From positions 1 to 64,000 of the forward strand of contig JAWKWX010000012.1 in the NCBI GenBank assembly GCA_041397305.1: 64,000 bases of DNA. Direction: 5' to 3'. This DNA is from TMP-24 sp041397305 (GTDB taxonomy: Bacteria; Pseudomonadota; Alphaproteobacteria; Rhodobacterales; Rhodobacteraceae). The notes under the pieces are model-generated. The model was not told the origin of the DNA. It saw only the letters and a list, made by a program, of their open reading frames with translations, and ran no database searches. Each line of letters opens with the position of its first letter. The stretch's first letter is position 1. The translations under genes and the position numbers were made by a program. Of this stretch, positions 32,947 to 40,519 are shown in pieces.

Positions 32947-33495
32947 ATGTCCCTGCTGATTCTCGGCCTCGCGCTCTGGTATGTCTCGCATCTGATGAAG
33001 CGCGTGGCGCCCGGCGCGCGCGCAGCCATGGGCGAAATGCCCGGCAAGCTTGTCATCACCGTCCTGTCGATCCTTGCGGTCGTCCTGATGGTGAAGGGGT
33101 TCCGCGCCGCGCCCGTTGTCGATCTCTGGTCGCCGCCAACCTTCCTTCGCCATGTGAACAACCTGATGATGGTATTTGCGGTCTTCCTTGTGGAACTCGG
33201 CTATGTGCCCGGCAGGCTGCGCACAAAGATCCGTCATCCGATGCTGACGGCGGTGAAGATCTGGGCCATCGCGCACCTTCTGGTGAACGGCGATCTCGCC
33301 TCGGTGATCCTCTTTGGCGGGCTTCTGGCCTGGGCGGTGATCGACCTCATCCTGATCAACCGGCAGGTGCCCGACTGGACGCCGCCGAAAGCCGGGCCGG
33401 TGCGCAACGACCTGATCTATGTCGGCGTCGCGGCGGTCCTGTTCGGCCTGATCGGCTATATCCACACCTGGCTCGGCTATCCGCCGTTCGGCTGA
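32947..33495 (+). CDS. NnrU-family membrane protein
   Basis: A 182-residue protein with about five hydrophobic segments and the NnrU pattern: LGLALWYVSHLMKRVAPGAR, KLVITVLSILAVVLMVKGFR and HPMLTAVKIWAIAHLLVNGD. NnrU-like proteins occur near denitrification and isoprenoid genes but their activity is not settled; 15-cis-zeta-carotene isomerase (Z-ISO) is a distant relative. It lies between mcl2 and mch, in tight spacing (41 and 14 bases), as in other Rhodobacteraceae. Co-transcription with pathway genes is likely; a pathway role is not shown. Confidence 0.88.
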   Translation: MSLLILGLALWYVSHLMKRVAPGARAAMGEMPGKLVITVLSILAVVLMVKGFRAAPVVDLWSPPTFLRHVNNLMMVFAVFLVELGYVPGRLRTKIRHPMLTAVKIWAIAHLLVNGDLASVILFGGLLAWAVIDLILINRQVPDWTPPKAGPVRNDLIYVGVAAVLFGLIGYIHTWLGYPPFG

Positions 33496-33509
33496 CTATC
33501 GGAGGCGAC

Positions 33510-34541
33510 ATGAAGACCAATCCGGGGCGCTTCTTCGAGGATTACCGTCTGGGCGAGGTGATCGCCCATGCGGTGCCCCGGACCCTGTCGGGCGGCGAGC
33601 GGGCGCTTTATCACGCGCTCTATCCGGCCCGTCACGCGCTTTATTCCTCCGACGAATTCGCGCGGGCCTGCGGCCTGGCCGCCGCGCCGATGGACGATCT
33701 GATCGCCTTTCATACGGTCTTCGGCAAGACGGTGCCCGACATTTCGCTCAATGCCATCGCCAATCTCGGCTATGCCGAGGGACGCTGGCTTGCACCGGTC
33801 TGGCCGGGCGACACGCTGCGCTCGGAAAGCGAGGTCATCGGGCTGAAGGAAAATTCGAACGGCGCCTCCGGCGTCGTCTGGGTCAGGACGCGCGGTCTGA
33901 ACCAGTCGGGTGCGGTCGTTCTGGAATATGTCCGCTGGGTGATGGTCCGAAAGCGCGACCGCGCCGCCGCCGCGCCCTTTCCGCATGTGCCCGACCTGGC
34001 GAAGGTCGTGGACCCTGCGTCGCTGATCGTGCCCGAGGGGCTGGATTTCCGCCGCTACGACTTCACCCTGGCGGGCGAGGCGCACCGCTGGGGCGACTAT
34101 CACGTGGGCGAGAAGATCGACCATGTGGACGGGGTGACGGTCGAGGAGGCAGAGCATATGCTCGCCACCCGGCTCTGGCAGAACACCGCGAAAGTCCATT
34201 TCGACCGGACCCAGCGCGAAGATGGCAAGCGGTTGATCTACGGCGGCCATGTGATCTCGCTGGCCCGGACGCTGTCTTTCAACGGGCTCGCGAACGCCCA
34301 GATGATCGTCGCGCTGAACGGCGGCAGCCACGCCAATCCCTGTTTCGCGGGCGACACGGTGCGCGCCTGGTCGGAGGTGCTGGACAAGGCCGGGACCGCG
34401 GCGCCCGGCGTCGGCGCGCTGCGTCTCCGGCTGGTGGCGGTGAAGGATGGTGCCGCTCCTTTTGCGCTGAAGGGCGAGGACGGCAAGTACGATCCCTCGG
34501 TCCTGCTCGACCTCGATTACTGGGCGCTGGTGCCTACCTGA
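33510..34541 (+). CDS. mch: Mesaconyl-CoA hydratase
   Basis: A 343-residue double hot-dog (MaoC-like) hydratase. The length, the start KTNPGRFFEDYRLGEVIAHA and the blocks LGYAEGRWLAPVWPGDTL and FNGLANAQMIVALNGGSHAN match mesaconyl-C1-CoA hydratase of the ethylmalonyl-CoA pathway. It hydrates mesaconyl-CoA reversibly to beta-methylmalyl-CoA. The context, between mcl2 and sdhCDAB, agrees with the known Rhodobacter sphaeroides order. ATCGGAGGCGAC precedes ATG 33510. Ten bases after its stop the sdh regulatory palindromes begin. Confidence 0.93.
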   Translation: MKTNPGRFFEDYRLGEVIAHAVPRTLSGGERALYHALYPARHALYSSDEFARACGLAAAPMDDLIAFHTVFGKTVPDISLNAIANLGYAEGRWLAPVWPGDTLRSESEVIGLKENSNGASGVVWVRTRGLNQSGAVVLEYVRWVMVRKRDRAAAAPFPHVPDLAKVVDPASLIVPEGLDFRRYDFTLAGEAHRWGDYHVGEKIDHVDGVTVEEAEHMLATRLWQNTAKVHFDRTQREDGKRLIYGGHVISLARTLSFNGLANAQMIVALNGGSHANPCFAGDTVRAWSEVLDKAGTAAPGVGALRLRLVAVKDGAAPFALKGEDGKYDPSVLLDLDYWALVPT

Positions 34542-34548
34542 AGAGTAA

Positions 34549-34583
34549 TTTGTGATCACAAGAAAAATATGTGTGATCACAAA
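34549..34583 (+). promoter_or_regulatory. Tandem TGTGATCACA palindromes before sdhC
   Basis: Perfect palindromes TGTGATCACA at 34551-34560 and 34572-34581, 21 bp start to start, identical in sequence and spacing to the pair before sucC. Together they also form 12-bp inverted arms (34549-34560, 34572-34583). They lie about 137-167 bases before sdhC. Likely a shared operator, or activator site, for TCA-cycle operons. Confidence 0.8.
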
Positions 34584-34624
34584 ACTCTCCTTTAGCCCTA
34601 ACGGAGACCCTTCAATCCGCATTT

Positions 34625-34638
34625 GCTGCAATTGCAGC
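34625..34638 (+). promoter_or_regulatory. 14-bp palindrome in the sdh upstream region
   Basis: GCTGCAATTGCAGC is a perfect 14-bp palindrome about 80 bases before the sdhC start and 44 bases after the TGTGATCACA pair. It has no counterpart before sucC. It may be a second regulator site near the core promoter, or an RNA hairpin in the leader. Confidence 0.4.
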
Positions 34639-34717
34639 GTGACTTGCGCGCGAAATCGGGTAATCAGGGGTCAGGCATCTCCGGACGGACGGTCCGGTCC
34701 GAGCGGTGGAGGAGAGA

Positions 34718-35113
34718 ATGGCGGAAACCAAACGTGTGGTCAGGCCACCTGTTCGACCCCTGTCGCCACATCTGCAGATCTACCGGCCGCAGATGACCGC
34801 GATCAGCTCGATCCTGACGCGGATCACCGGCAACGGCATGATCGTCGGCGCGATCCTGATGGTCTGGTGGCTGCTGGCCGCCGCAACAGGCCCGGACTAT
34901 TTCGCCTTTGTCGACGGGCTCCTGCACGGCTGGATCGGCAGGATCATCCTCACCGGTTCGCTCTGGGCGGTCTGGTATCATTACCTCGCGGGGCTCAGGC
35001 ACCTTTGGTTCGATGCGGGACGCGGGCTTGAGATCGAGACTGCCGAAAGGCTCGGCTGGGCCTGTGTCATCGGATCGGTCCTGCTGACCGTCCTCACCTT
35101 CTTCATCATCTGA
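34718..35113 (+). CDS. sdhC: Succinate dehydrogenase cytochrome b556 subunit
   Basis: A 131-residue membrane anchor subunit with three hydrophobic helices. RPLSPHLQIYRPQMTAISSILTRI, cut here to its family sense, is the typical N-terminus, with the quinone-site Ser and Arg in SILTRITG. The heme His lies in WYHYLAGLRHLWFDAG. Start at 34718 follows GGAGGAGAGA; an in-frame GTG at 34706 overlaps that ribosome site. First gene of sdhC-D-A-(lipoprotein)-B-(beta-helical protein). Regulatory palindromes lie upstream. Confidence 0.96.
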   Translation: MAETKRVVRPPVRPLSPHLQIYRPQMTAISSILTRITGNGMIVGAILMVWWLLAAATGPDYFAFVDGLLHGWIGRIILTGSLWAVWYHYLAGLRHLWFDAGRGLEIETAERLGWACVIGSVLLTVLTFFII

Positions 35114-35124
35114 AAGGGGCGGCC

Positions 35125-35496
35125 ATGCGTTATCTGACCGACCGCAAGCGCGCCGAGGGCAAGGGCGCCTCCCACACCGGGACCGAGCATCACTGGTACA
35201 TGCAGGCCTCGGGCGCGGCGCTGGCCTTCATCATCCCGGTCTTCATCATCGCGCTCGGCCGCGCCTTCGGCCGCGACCATGCGGGCGTGGTGGAGTTTTT
35301 CGCCCGTCCTCATGTGGCGATCCTGACCGGGCTCGTCCTCTTCGTCTCGATGCGCCATTTCGCCAAGGGCGCCACGATGATGATCGAGGATTACGCCCGC
35401 GGCTCGACCCGCAAGGCGTTGATCATCGCCGTCCTCTCGCTTTCCTATCTGATTACCGCGACCGGGCTTTTCGCGCTGGCCCGGATCGCGCTCTGA
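35125..35496 (+). CDS. sdhD: Succinate dehydrogenase hydrophobic anchor subunit
   Basis: A 123-residue membrane anchor subunit with three hydrophobic helices. N-terminal GTEHHWYMQASGAALAF and the quinone/heme-side RHFAKGATMMIEDY are typical. With SdhC it binds heme b and ubiquinone. The spacing is 11 bases after sdhC and 10 before sdhA, with ribosome sites AAAGGGGC and AAAGGCTG in the gaps. Length matches the alphaproteobacterial family. No unusual features. Confidence 0.95.
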   Translation: MRYLTDRKRAEGKGASHTGTEHHWYMQASGAALAFIIPVFIIALGRAFGRDHAGVVEFFARPHVAILTGLVLFVSMRHFAKGATMMIEDYARGSTRKALIIAVLSLSYLITATGLFALARIAL

Positions 35497-35506
35497 AAGG
35501 CTGACC

Positions 35507-37309
35507 ATGACCGCTTATCCGTACGAGACGCATGAATATGACGTTGTGGTCGTGGGCGCGGGCGGCGCGGGGTTGCGCGCCACGCTTGGCATGGCCGAAC
35601 AGGGCCTGCGCACGGCCTGCGTGACCAAGGTCTTCCCGACCCGTTCCCACACCGTCGCGGCACAGGGCGGCATCGCGGCCTCGCTTGGCAACATGGGGCC
35701 GGACAGCTGGCAATGGCACATGTACGACACCGTGAAAGGGTCGGACTGGCTGGGGGACACCGACGCGATGGAATACCTCGCGCGCGAGGCGCCGAAGGCG
35801 GTCTACGAGCTGGAACATTACGGCGTGCCCTTCAGCCGCACCGAAGAGGGCAAGATCTATCAGCGCCCCTTCGGCGGCCATACGACGGAATTCGGCGAAG
35901 GCCCACCGGTGCAGCGCACCTGTGCGGCCGCCGACCGCACGGGGCATGCGATCCTGCATACGCTTTACGGCCAGTCGCTGAAGAACAATGCCGAATTCTT
36001 CATCGAATATTTCGCGCTCGACCTCGTCATCACCGACGGCGCCTGCACCGGTGTGGTCTGCTGGAAGCTCGACGACGGCACCATCCATGTCTTCAATGCC
36101 AAGATGGTGGTGCTGGCGACCGGCGGCTATGGCCGGGCCTATTTCAGCGCAACCTCGGCGCACACCTGCACCGGCGACGGCGGCGGGATGGTGGCGCGGG
36201 CCGGGCTGCCGCTGCAGGACATGGAGTTCGTGCAGTTTCACCCGACCGGCATCTACGGCTCGGGCTGCCTGATCACCGAAGGCGCGCGGGGCGAGGGCGG
36301 CTATCTGACCAATTCCGAGGGCGAGCGGTTCATGGAACGCTATGCGCCGACCTACAAGGATCTGGCCAGCCGCGACGTCGTCAGCCGCTGCATCACCATC
36401 GAGATTCGCGAAGGCCGCGGCGTCGGCAAGCACAAGGATCACATGCACCTGAACCTGTCGCACATCCCGCCCGCGACCCTGCACGAGCGCCTGCCCGGCA
36501 TTTCGGAGTCGGCGAAGATTTTCGCCGGTGTCGACATCACGAAGGAACCGATCCCGATCCTGCCGACAGTTCACTACAACATGGGCGGCATTCCGACCAA
36601 CTACTGGGGCGAGGTGCTGAACCCCACGAGAGAGAATCCGGATGCCGTCTTCCCCGGCCTGATGGCGGTGGGCGAGGCAGGCTGCGCCAGTGTTCACGGT
36701 GCGAACCGCCTGGGTTCGAACTCGCTTATCGACCTCGTGGTCTTCGGCCGCGCTGCGGCCATCCGTGCCGGTCAGATTGTGAAACCGGGCGCAGCCAATG
36801 CGCCGGTCAACAAGGCCGAAGTCGACAGGACGCTCGCCCGCTTCGACGGGCTCCGCCATGCCGATGGCGCGGTGCCGACGGCGGACCTGCGGCTGGAGAT
36901 GCAGAAGACCATGCAGGCCGATGCGGCCGTCTTCCGCACCGACAAGACGCTGGCCGAGGGCGTGGAGAAGATGATGAAGGTTGCGGGCAAGCTGTCTGAC
37001 CTGAAGGTCACCGACCGCAGCCTCGTCTGGAACAGCGACCTGATGGAGACGCTGGAGCTGACGAACCTCATGCCGAACGCGCTGGCCACCATCGTTGCGG
37101 CCGAAGCCCGCAAGGAAAGCCGTGGCGCGCATGCGCACGAGGATTACCCCAACCGCGACGACAAGACCTGGCGCGTCCATTCGCTCGCCCATGTCGAGGG
37201 CGCGAAGGTCACGCTGACCACGCGCCCCGTTCACCTCGATCCGCTGACGACGGAGGCCGAGGGCGGGATCGACCTGAAGAGGATTGCGCCGAAGGCGCGG
37301 GTCTACTGA
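35507..37309 (+). CDS. sdhA: Succinate dehydrogenase flavoprotein subunit
   Basis: A 600-residue flavoprotein that oxidises succinate to fumarate. FAD fold VVVGAGGAGLRATLGMA at residues 14-30; covalent FAD-linked His48 in TRSHTVAAQGG; substrate-site His and Arg in QFHPTGIYGSGCLITEGARG; SVHGANRLGSNSL. The conserved GGIPTNYWGEV and the C-terminal HAHEDYPNRDDKTW are present. It is preceded by sdhD and followed by a lipoprotein gene whose ATG overlaps its stop (TGATG). Confidence 0.98.
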   Translation: MTAYPYETHEYDVVVVGAGGAGLRATLGMAEQGLRTACVTKVFPTRSHTVAAQGGIAASLGNMGPDSWQWHMYDTVKGSDWLGDTDAMEYLAREAPKAVYELEHYGVPFSRTEEGKIYQRPFGGHTTEFGEGPPVQRTCAAADRTGHAILHTLYGQSLKNNAEFFIEYFALDLVITDGACTGVVCWKLDDGTIHVFNAKMVVLATGGYGRAYFSATSAHTCTGDGGGMVARAGLPLQDMEFVQFHPTGIYGSGCLITEGARGEGGYLTNSEGERFMERYAPTYKDLASRDVVSRCITIEIREGRGVGKHKDHMHLNLSHIPPATLHERLPGISESAKIFAGVDITKEPIPILPTVHYNMGGIPTNYWGEVLNPTRENPDAVFPGLMAVGEAGCASVHGANRLGSNSLIDLVVFGRAAAIRAGQIVKPGAANAPVNKAEVDRTLARFDGLRHADGAVPTADLRLEMQKTMQADAAVFRTDKTLAEGVEKMMKVAGKLSDLKVTDRSLVWNSDLMETLELTNLMPNALATIVAAEARKESRGAHAHEDYPNRDDKTWRVHSLAHVEGAKVTLTTRPVHLDPLTTEAEGGIDLKRIAPKARVY

Positions 37310-37611
37310 TGCGGATCGTACCCCACACCGCGCTCGTCGCCGCGGCATTCCTTGCTGCCTGCGGCCCGATGAGCGTCGAGCGGGCCGAGCGGGAATGTTT
37401 CCAGCGCGCCCGTCTCGCTGCCGCGCCGCGCGGCACGGTCGCGGTGGGCGTCGGCTCTGGCGGGCACACGCGCGCGGGGTTGAGCCTGTCGGTCTCATCC
37501 GATTATCTTCAGGGCCGCGATCCGTCGGCGGTCTATGACGCTTGCGTCGTTCAAAAATCCGGCCTGCCGCCCAGCCGGCCGCTTTACACCCGACCCGATT
37601 GGCAGGGATAA
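37309..37611 (+). CDS. Small lipoprotein encoded between sdhA and sdhB
   Basis: A 100-residue protein with a lipoprotein signal: MRIVPHTALVAAAFLAACGP, lipobox LAAC with Cys18. The mature part is short and Gly/Arg-rich (PRGTVAVGVGSGGHTRAGL) and includes two more Cys. The ATG overlaps the sdhA stop (TGATG), and the stop is three bases before sdhB, so it is firmly in the operon. Similar lipoproteins occur at this spot in other Rhodobacteraceae, but no function is known. Location would be the periplasmic face of a membrane. Confidence 0.82.
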   Translation: MRIVPHTALVAAAFLAACGPMSVERAERECFQRARLAAAPRGTVAVGVGSGGHTRAGLSLSVSSDYLQGRDPSAVYDACVVQKSGLPPSRPLYTRPDWQG

Positions 37612-37614
37612 GTC

Positions 37615-38391
37615 ATGGTCCAGTTCACGCTTCCAAAAAACTCCAAGGTCCGCGTCGGCAAGACCTGGCCGCGCCCGGACGCCAGGAATGTCCGCAAGTT
37701 CCAGATCTATCGCTGGGACCCGGACAAGGGCGAGAACCCGCGGGTGGATACCTATTTCCTCGACATGGACAAGTGCGGGCCGATGGTCCTGGATGCGCTG
37801 ATCAAGATCAAGAACGAGGTCGATCCGACACTGACCTTCCGCCGGTCCTGCCGGGAAGGGATCTGCGGGTCCTGCGCGATGAACATCGACGGGATCAACA
37901 CGCTCGCCTGCATCTACGGGCTTGATGAAATCAAGGGCGACGTGAAGATCTATCCGCTACCCCACATGCCGGTGGTGAAAGACTTGATCCCCGACCTGAC
38001 CCATTTCTACGCCCAGCATGCCTCGATCATGCCCTGGCTTGAGACGAAGACAAACCGCCCTGCCAAGGAATGGCGCCAGTCGATCGAGGACCGCAAGAAG
38101 CTCGACGGGCTTTATGAATGCGTGATGTGTGCCTCCTGCTCGACCGCCTGTCCGTCCTACTGGTGGAACTCCGACCGCTATCTTGGCCCGGCGGCGCTGT
38201 TGCATGCCTACCGCTGGATCATCGATAGCCGCGACGAGGCGACCGGCGAGCGGCTGGACGATCTGGAAGATCCGTTCAAGCTTTACCGCTGCCATACGAT
38301 CATGAACTGCGCCAAGACCTGCCCCAAGGGGCTGAACCCGGCCAAGGCGATTGCCGAGATCAAGAAGATGATGGTCGAGCGGGTGGTGTGA
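37615..38391 (+). CDS. sdhB: Succinate dehydrogenase iron-sulfur subunit
   Basis: A 258-residue iron-sulfur subunit. The [2Fe-2S] motif begins at Cys79 (SCREGICGSCAMNIDG). The [4Fe-4S] motif is CVMCASCSTACPSYWW, and the [3Fe-4S] set includes CHTIMNCAKTCPKGLNP. The subunit passes electrons from SdhA to ubiquinone at SdhCD. N-terminal residues VQFTLPKNSKVRVGKTWP are typical of the alphaproteobacterial form. It follows the lipoprotein gene by three bases; a bactofilin-like small gene starts one base after its stop. Confidence 0.98.
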   Translation: MVQFTLPKNSKVRVGKTWPRPDARNVRKFQIYRWDPDKGENPRVDTYFLDMDKCGPMVLDALIKIKNEVDPTLTFRRSCREGICGSCAMNIDGINTLACIYGLDEIKGDVKIYPLPHMPVVKDLIPDLTHFYAQHASIMPWLETKTNRPAKEWRQSIEDRKKLDGLYECVMCASCSTACPSYWWNSDRYLGPAALLHAYRWIIDSRDEATGERLDDLEDPFKLYRCHTIMNCAKTCPKGLNPAKAIAEIKKMMVERVV

Positions 38392-38392
38392 G

Positions 38393-38644
38393 ATGGAGCC
38401 GCAGGCGCCGCGGCGCGAGATGTATCCCGGCGACGCGATCCTGGAGGAGGATTGCACCTTCGCCGGGGTCGTGGGGGGCGACCTGACCATCGCACCCGGC
38501 CGGAAGGTGACGCTGGGCGGCATGGTGCAGGGCAATCTGATCGTGGGCGAGGGTGCCGAGGTGACCCTGCGCGGCATGATCGGGGGCGAGATCGTCAATC
38601 TGGGCGGCGAGATCTCCGGCCCGGGCATGGTGGCGCGGGGCTGA
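38393..38644 (+). CDS. Small beta-helical (bactofilin-like) protein
   Basis: An 83-residue protein made of short glycine-rich repeats (VGGDLTIAPGRKVTLGG, VQGNLIVGEGAEVTLRG, IGGEIVNLGGEI). This periodicity of about 17-18 residues gives a right-handed beta-helix as in bactofilins and other polymer-forming proteins, but only some three turns are present. It starts one base after the sdhB stop, so is probably the last gene of the sdh operon. No membrane segment or signal. Function unknown; it could cap or scaffold, but that is speculation. Confidence 0.65.
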   Translation: MEPQAPRREMYPGDAILEEDCTFAGVVGGDLTIAPGRKVTLGGMVQGNLIVGEGAEVTLRGMIGGEIVNLGGEISGPGMVARG

Positions 38645-38657
38645 CGGCCCGAACCTG

Positions 38658-39191
38658 TCAACCGGCCACGATTTCGACCTCGGCCTTCGACAGGCGCCGG
38701 TAGAGCCGCGCCGTGCGGTAAAGCGGCCACCAGTCGTAGAGGAAGGTCTCGATCGGACGCCAGTTCGACACCCAGCCAAGAATGGCAAGTCCTTCGCCGA
38801 GAAACTGGGTCAGGGGGCTGTCGCCCAGAAGGCCCGGCAGGGCGCGGCGGGCGAGAAGGCACAGCGTGAACATCGTGAGGCCCACCAGCAGGTAGATGCG
38901 GCCGAGGCGGAACTGTTCGCGCCGGTCACGCTCGGCCGAGGCCAGCCAGTCGGTGAAATTCTGACGGATGGCAGGGCCGATCTCGCCGACGTCGGCGCGG
39001 GTGGCCTCTGCGGCGGGCATGTGGATGCGCAGAAGGAAGGCCGCGTCCGATGGCGCCTCCCGCGCCCAGCCGACGACATAGCTGATCGCCTTGGGGTCCA
39101 GATCGCGTTCGTGAAAGGGCGACGGATCGAGGCTTTCGAACAGGGCCTCGGTGCGCGCGACGCTGAGGTCGATGATGGTTCGTGCGGACAT
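38658..39191 (-). CDS. Conserved membrane protein
   Basis: A 177-residue protein: an N-terminal soluble half (SARTIIDLSVARTEALFESL, HERDLDPKAISYVVGWA) and a C-terminal half with two hydrophobic segments at about 100-118 and 128-146, the second in the GEGLAILGWVSNWRPIE block. WRPIETFLYDWWPL and RLYRRLSKAEVEI are typical of an unannotated Rhodobacterales family. The start at 39191 is chosen because upstream sequence lacks conservation and the ATG follows GGGAGGCACC. Convergent with the sdh operon. Function unknown. Confidence 0.75.
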   Translation of the reverse strand: MSARTIIDLSVARTEALFESLDPSPFHERDLDPKAISYVVGWAREAPSDAAFLLRIHMPAAEATRADVGEIGPAIRQNFTDWLASAERDRREQFRLGRIYLLVGLTMFTLCLLARRALPGLLGDSPLTQFLGEGLAILGWVSNWRPIETFLYDWWPLYRTARLYRRLSKAEVEIVAG

Positions 39192-39231
39192 GGTGCCTCC
39201 CGCCGCCAGACTAGCGAGGGAACCACATGGT

Positions 39232-40074
39232 TCAAGCCGCCGGATCGGGCAGGGTGCGCGTGGCACCGGACAGGCGCACGCGGCCACCAGGGCTGGCAGG
39301 CGCCTCGACGCGGATCTCGCAGGGAACGCCCATGTCCTCGCCCTGGCGGATGGTGAAGCGCCCGCCGGGCATCCCCGGCCAGCCCAGATCGACAAGCGCG
39401 CCCGCGAGCGCCGCTGCCGCCGCGCCGGTCGCGGGGTCTTCAACAAGACCGCCGATGGCGAAGGCGTTTCGAACGTGAAAAAGCGCGGGACCATCCGCCA
39501 CGGCAAGGCAGATCGTGGTCCACCGCTCGACCTCCATCAGCGCCTTCACCGGCTGGAACGGATAGGCCATGGCGGCAAGGCGCGCGCGATCCTTCAGGAA
39601 CAGGATCGGGTGGCGGTTTCCGGCATCGCCGAGCCGGGGCGGCAGCCGCAGGTCGAGGTCGGCGGCGCTCAGGCCGAAATGCCCCAGCAAGACGTCGCGC
39701 AACCCCGTTTCGAGTGGTGAGGAGCGGGACGGTGGCGAGATCAGCGTCGCGCTGCCCTCGCCATCGGTCTCGACCGCGATCGTCGCTTCGTTCAGGGTCA
39801 GTGCGTAGCTGCCGGGACCATTCCGGCGACCCAGCGCCGCGCCGAGGGCAATCGTGGCATGGCCGCAGAAGGCGACCTCGGCCTCCGGCGCGAAATAGCG
39901 CACGCGCCATCCGCCCCCGGTCAGGGGCGCGGCAAAGGCGGATTCTGCATAGCCGACCTCGCGCGCTGTCGCCTGCATTTCCACCGGGTCGGGCATCCGG
40001 TCCGCGATCACGACGCCCGCAGGATTGCCACCCTGGCCCCCTGCGGTGAAGGCTGCAATCCGTTCGACGATCAT
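39232..40074 (-). CDS. PhzF-family epimerase/isomerase
   Basis: A 280-residue protein of the PhzF/DapF-like two-lobed fold: VERIAAFTAGGQGGNPAGVV, catalytic Glu44 in EVGYAESAFA, AEVAFCGHATIALGAALG and VEDPATGAAAAALAGAL. PhzF proteins isomerise trans-2,3-dihydro-3-hydroxyanthranilate in phenazine makers, but most homologues have unknown substrates, and no phenazine genes are here. GGGGAGAAACC sets the start at 40074 rather than further upstream. Single gene. Confidence 0.9.
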   Translation of the reverse strand: MIVERIAAFTAGGQGGNPAGVVIADRMPDPVEMQATAREVGYAESAFAAPLTGGGWRVRYFAPEAEVAFCGHATIALGAALGRRNGPGSYALTLNEATIAVETDGEGSATLISPPSRSSPLETGLRDVLLGHFGLSAADLDLRLPPRLGDAGNRHPILFLKDRARLAAMAYPFQPVKALMEVERWTTICLAVADGPALFHVRNAFAIGGLVEDPATGAAAAALAGALVDLGWPGMPGGRFTIRQGEDMGVPCEIRVEAPASPGGRVRLSGATRTLPDPAA

Positions 40075-40284
40075 GGCCGGTTTCTCCCCTTGTGCGGCAA
40101 AAGTAGACGAACCGCCTGCCAAAGCGCCAATGCAATCTTGTGGCGGGACCAATCACGGACGATCCTGGCGGAACGCTTGCGCTGGCTGCAATCCGGCCTT
40201 GCGCCATCAAACCTTGGTGGCGTGCGGATGAAAGGATTATGTCTGCAGGCAAGGGAGGGCAAACAGCCGACCCGGAGGTGCGAC

Positions 40285-40455
40285 ATGCACGACCTGAACA
40301 AGCAAACCCTCAAGCGAAACCCGCCTGTCGAGATCCCGCTGCAGTTCGTCTACTACCGGCCGCGGACGCAGCGCGCCCCGGATCTGCCCGCGCTGACACC
40401 GATCGAGCAGATGTACGCCTACTACCGTCCCGAACTGACGGGCTATCCGGTCTGA
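40285..40455 (+). CDS. Small basic hypothetical protein
   Basis: A 56-residue protein, MHDLNKQTLKRNPPVEIPLQ..., rich in Pro, Tyr and Arg, with two YYRP repeats (FVYYRPRTQR and AYYRPELTG). CCCGGAGGTGCGAC before ATG 40285 is one of the best ribosome sites in the window, which supports real expression. It precedes the BNR-repeat protein gene by 64 bases on the same strand. No membrane segment, signal or known family. The frame is open further upstream, but that part is not protein-like. Confidence 0.6.
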   Translation: MHDLNKQTLKRNPPVEIPLQFVYYRPRTQRAPDLPALTPIEQMYAYYRPELTGYPV

Positions 40456-40519
40456 GCGCTAGGTGCGGCCGGATCGCCATGATAGGCTCCGCATACATCA
40501 TCTTGCCGGGGAGGGGCCG

